Assembly: GCA_049587975.1 (NCBI GenBank) | Contig: JBAVEY010000289.1 | Span: 1 to 6,366, forward strand | DNA length: 6,366 nt | Direction: 5' to 3' | Origin: DASSJM01 sp049587975 | Lineage (GTDB): Bacteria > Actinomycetota > UBA4738 > HRBIN12 | In this document: positions 5,016 through 6,366 of the stretch, one piece after another | How positions within the stretch are numbered: the first letter of the stretch is position 1 | Layout: every line of letters starts with the position of its first letter | The notes under the pieces: model-generated | Databases searched by the model: none | The model's input: the letters and a program-made list of their open reading frames with translations, nothing else | What the model was told of the DNA's origin: nothing | Position numbers and translations under genes: made by a program

Positions 5016-6366
5016 CGCCCGCCGGCTGATGCCCGGCGGACGAGCTGCTTCACTCGTGCCGGTGTCATGCGCTTCGCCCCGGCCCCGTCGAGCCACGCGA
5101 ACACCTCGGCGCGCATCCCGAGTGCGGTCACGCCGATCACGTCGCCGCGCTCCGAGCGGCGGAGGATGGCGCGCAGACCAGCGAGCTCATCCGCATAGGC
5201 GTCCACGTGGTCGGCGCCGCCGTCCCGAGCCCCCGCGAGGAGCCGCTCGAGCACGTCCACGCGGTCGCGGCCACGCAGGTAGCGCAGGAGTTCGGCGACC
5301 GCGACGTGGTCGGCCCCCCGGGCCGCGGCGTAGGCGAAGTCGTGGAGGATCTGGTCGGTGCGGTCGCCGGCCGTGCAGATCACGAGCCAGATCTCCCGTC
5401 CGGGCTTGCGGAGGCCGTCGCACATCTCGGCGAACCCCTGCATCCCCGCCTGGTTGTGCGCGTAGTCGATCACGACCACGCGTCCGTCGAGCGAGAACAG
5501 GTTCGCGCGACCCGGGTTGCGTTCGGGGTCGGTGACGAACGTCGTCAACCCCTTCACGACCGCGCGCTCGGGCAGGCCGATCGCGAGGGCGGCCGATGCG
5601 GCTTGCATGGCGTTCATCACGTTGTGGCGCGAGATGCCCGCGATCGTGACCGGGACGTCGATCAGCTCGACGATCGGGCGTGACGACGAGCCGTCGAGCA
5701 CCGTCATCCACCCGTCGAGCGGGACCGTCCCGCGACCGCCCTCGGCCAACGCGTCGCGGATCGCGGGGTGCCACGGGTCGAGCGAGCAGAGCCACGGCCG
5801 CCCGGTCGCGAGGCGACGCATCGAGAGGACGCGCGGGTCGTCCGCGTTCAGCACGTCCCACCCGTCAGGCCGCGTGATGCGCGTGACCGTCGCCTTGACC
5901 TCGGCCAGCTGATCGATCGTGCGGATGCCGTGGAGATCCAGGTGGTCCTCGGAGACGTTGGTCACGATCGCCACGTCGTTGTGCAACACCCCGATCCCGC
6001 GGAGCAGGATGCCCCCCCGCGCCGTCTCCAGGACCGCGATGTCGGGCTCCTCGGCGAGCGCCCTCGCAGCCCCGCCGAACCCCGAGTAGTCCCCGGCCTG
6101 GATCAGCTCACCGTCGCCTCGGTAGACGCCGTCGGTGGACGAGTAGGCGACGGTCTCGCCCGCCGATCGGACGAGGTGGGCGAGGAGCCGGACCGTGGTG
6201 GTCTTGCCGTTCGTGCCCGTGACCGAGACGACGGGGATCGGCGGGTCGGGGACGTCGGGCTCGTCGCCGGGCTGGACGGCCGCCACCCGCGCGGCCGCCT
6301 CGGCCTGGAGTCGTCCGGCCGAACGGCGGCCGCCCGCCTCGTGCAGGAGCGGCGCCACCTCGCGCG
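5012..6366 (-). CDS. Mur ligase family protein, cyanophycin-synthetase-like (5' end outside window)
   Basis: At least 448 residues of an ATP-dependent amide ligase of the Mur fold are present; numbering here is from the GTG at 6358. P-loop TGTNGKTT is at 47-54, STDGVYRGDGELIQAGDYSG at 74-93, ETARGGILLRGIG at 111-123, TNVSEDHLD at 133-141, NADDPR at 171-176, SRHNVMNA at 243-250, NPGRANLF at 281-288 and DYAHN at 298-302, then a C-terminal Mur domain. The TDG...GD and ETARGG motifs are typical of the ligase half of cyanophycin synthetase (CphA) rather than MurC-F, so the product is probably a peptide or polyamide bond, substrate unknown. The linker before the P-loop lacks the usual CphA pattern joining it to an ATP-grasp domain, suggesting a stand-alone Mur ligase. 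The frame is open to the right edge; GTG 6358 lacks a clear ribosome binding site, so the start is probably beyond the window. The stop TAG overlaps the stop of the opposing MetE-like gene. Confidence 0.85.
   Translation of the reverse strand, partial: REVAPLLHEAGGRRSAGRLQAEAAARVAAVQPGDEPDVPDPPIPVVSVTGTNGKTTTVRLLAHLVRSAGETVAYSSTDGVYRGDGELIQAGDYSGFGGAARALAEEPDIAVLETARGGILLRGIGVLHNDVAIVTNVSEDHLDLHGIRTIDQLAEVKATVTRITRPDGWDVLNADDPRVLSMRRLATGRPWLCSLDPWHPAIRDALAEGGRGTVPLDGWMTVLDGSSSRPIVELIDVPVTIAGISRHNVMNAMQAASAALAIGLPERAVVKGLTTFVTDPERNPGRANLFSLDGRVVVIDYAHNQAGMQGFAEMCDGLRKPGREIWLVICTAGDRTDQILHDFAYAAARGADHVAVAELLRYLRGRDRVDVLERLLAGARDGGADHVDAYADELAGLRAILRRSERGDVIGVTALGMRAEVFAWLDGAGAKRMTPARVKQLVRRASAGGR

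Noticed and set aside
3846..5096. Minus-strand frame extending the NqrB/RnfD-like protein upstream, antisense to the MetE-like gene
   Set aside because: It mirrors the conserved MetE-like protein and shows no domain of its own. The ATG at 3845 has its own ribosome binding site; the open frame comes from high GC content.

Overview
The window is a high-GC, gene-dense bacterial segment with short gene gaps, GTG as well as ATG starts and AAGGAG-type ribosome binding sites. Gene content and composition suggest a free-living actinomycete-like bacterium (Actinomycetota, or a high-GC Chloroflexota-type relative). The window has no rRNA or other taxonomic marker, so this is an inference. I see no mobile element, CRISPR array, tRNA or rRNA.

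Layout. (1) Positions 1-54 hold a perfect 10-bp hairpin ahead of the first gene. (2) 55-2153, plus strand: two overlapping genes of a sugar ABC importer of the CUT2 (xylose/ribose/fructose) class, a XylH-like permease followed by a single-domain ATPase. The periplasmic or lipoprotein sugar-binding subunit is not in the window and probably lies to the left. (3) 2169-3845, minus strand, convergent with the transporter: a membrane protein related to NqrB/RnfD, closest in my judgement to the UnbU-type branch, with an extra soluble C-terminal domain and no recognisable flavinylation motif. (4) 3846-3953: a 108-base divergent intergenic region with a 12-bp palindrome and a long imperfect hairpin. 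(5) 3954-5015, plus strand: a one-domain, zinc-dependent protein of the MetE C-terminal (UROD/MetE) superfamily, either a core methionine synthase or a thiol alkyltransferase of the epoxyalkane:CoM transferase type. (6) 5012-6366, minus strand, running off the right edge: a Mur-ligase-fold protein that resembles the ligase half of cyanophycin synthetase. Its stop codon overlaps that of gene 5.

Only the permease and ATPase clearly work together. The other three genes are on alternating strands and do not form an obvious pathway with the transporter. I found no convincing multi-gene undescribed system. The points most worth a second look are the NqrB/RnfD-like fusion protein, the true substrate of the MetE-like enzyme, the cyanophycin-synthetase-like Mur ligase with no visible ATP-grasp partner, and the structured divergent promoter region.
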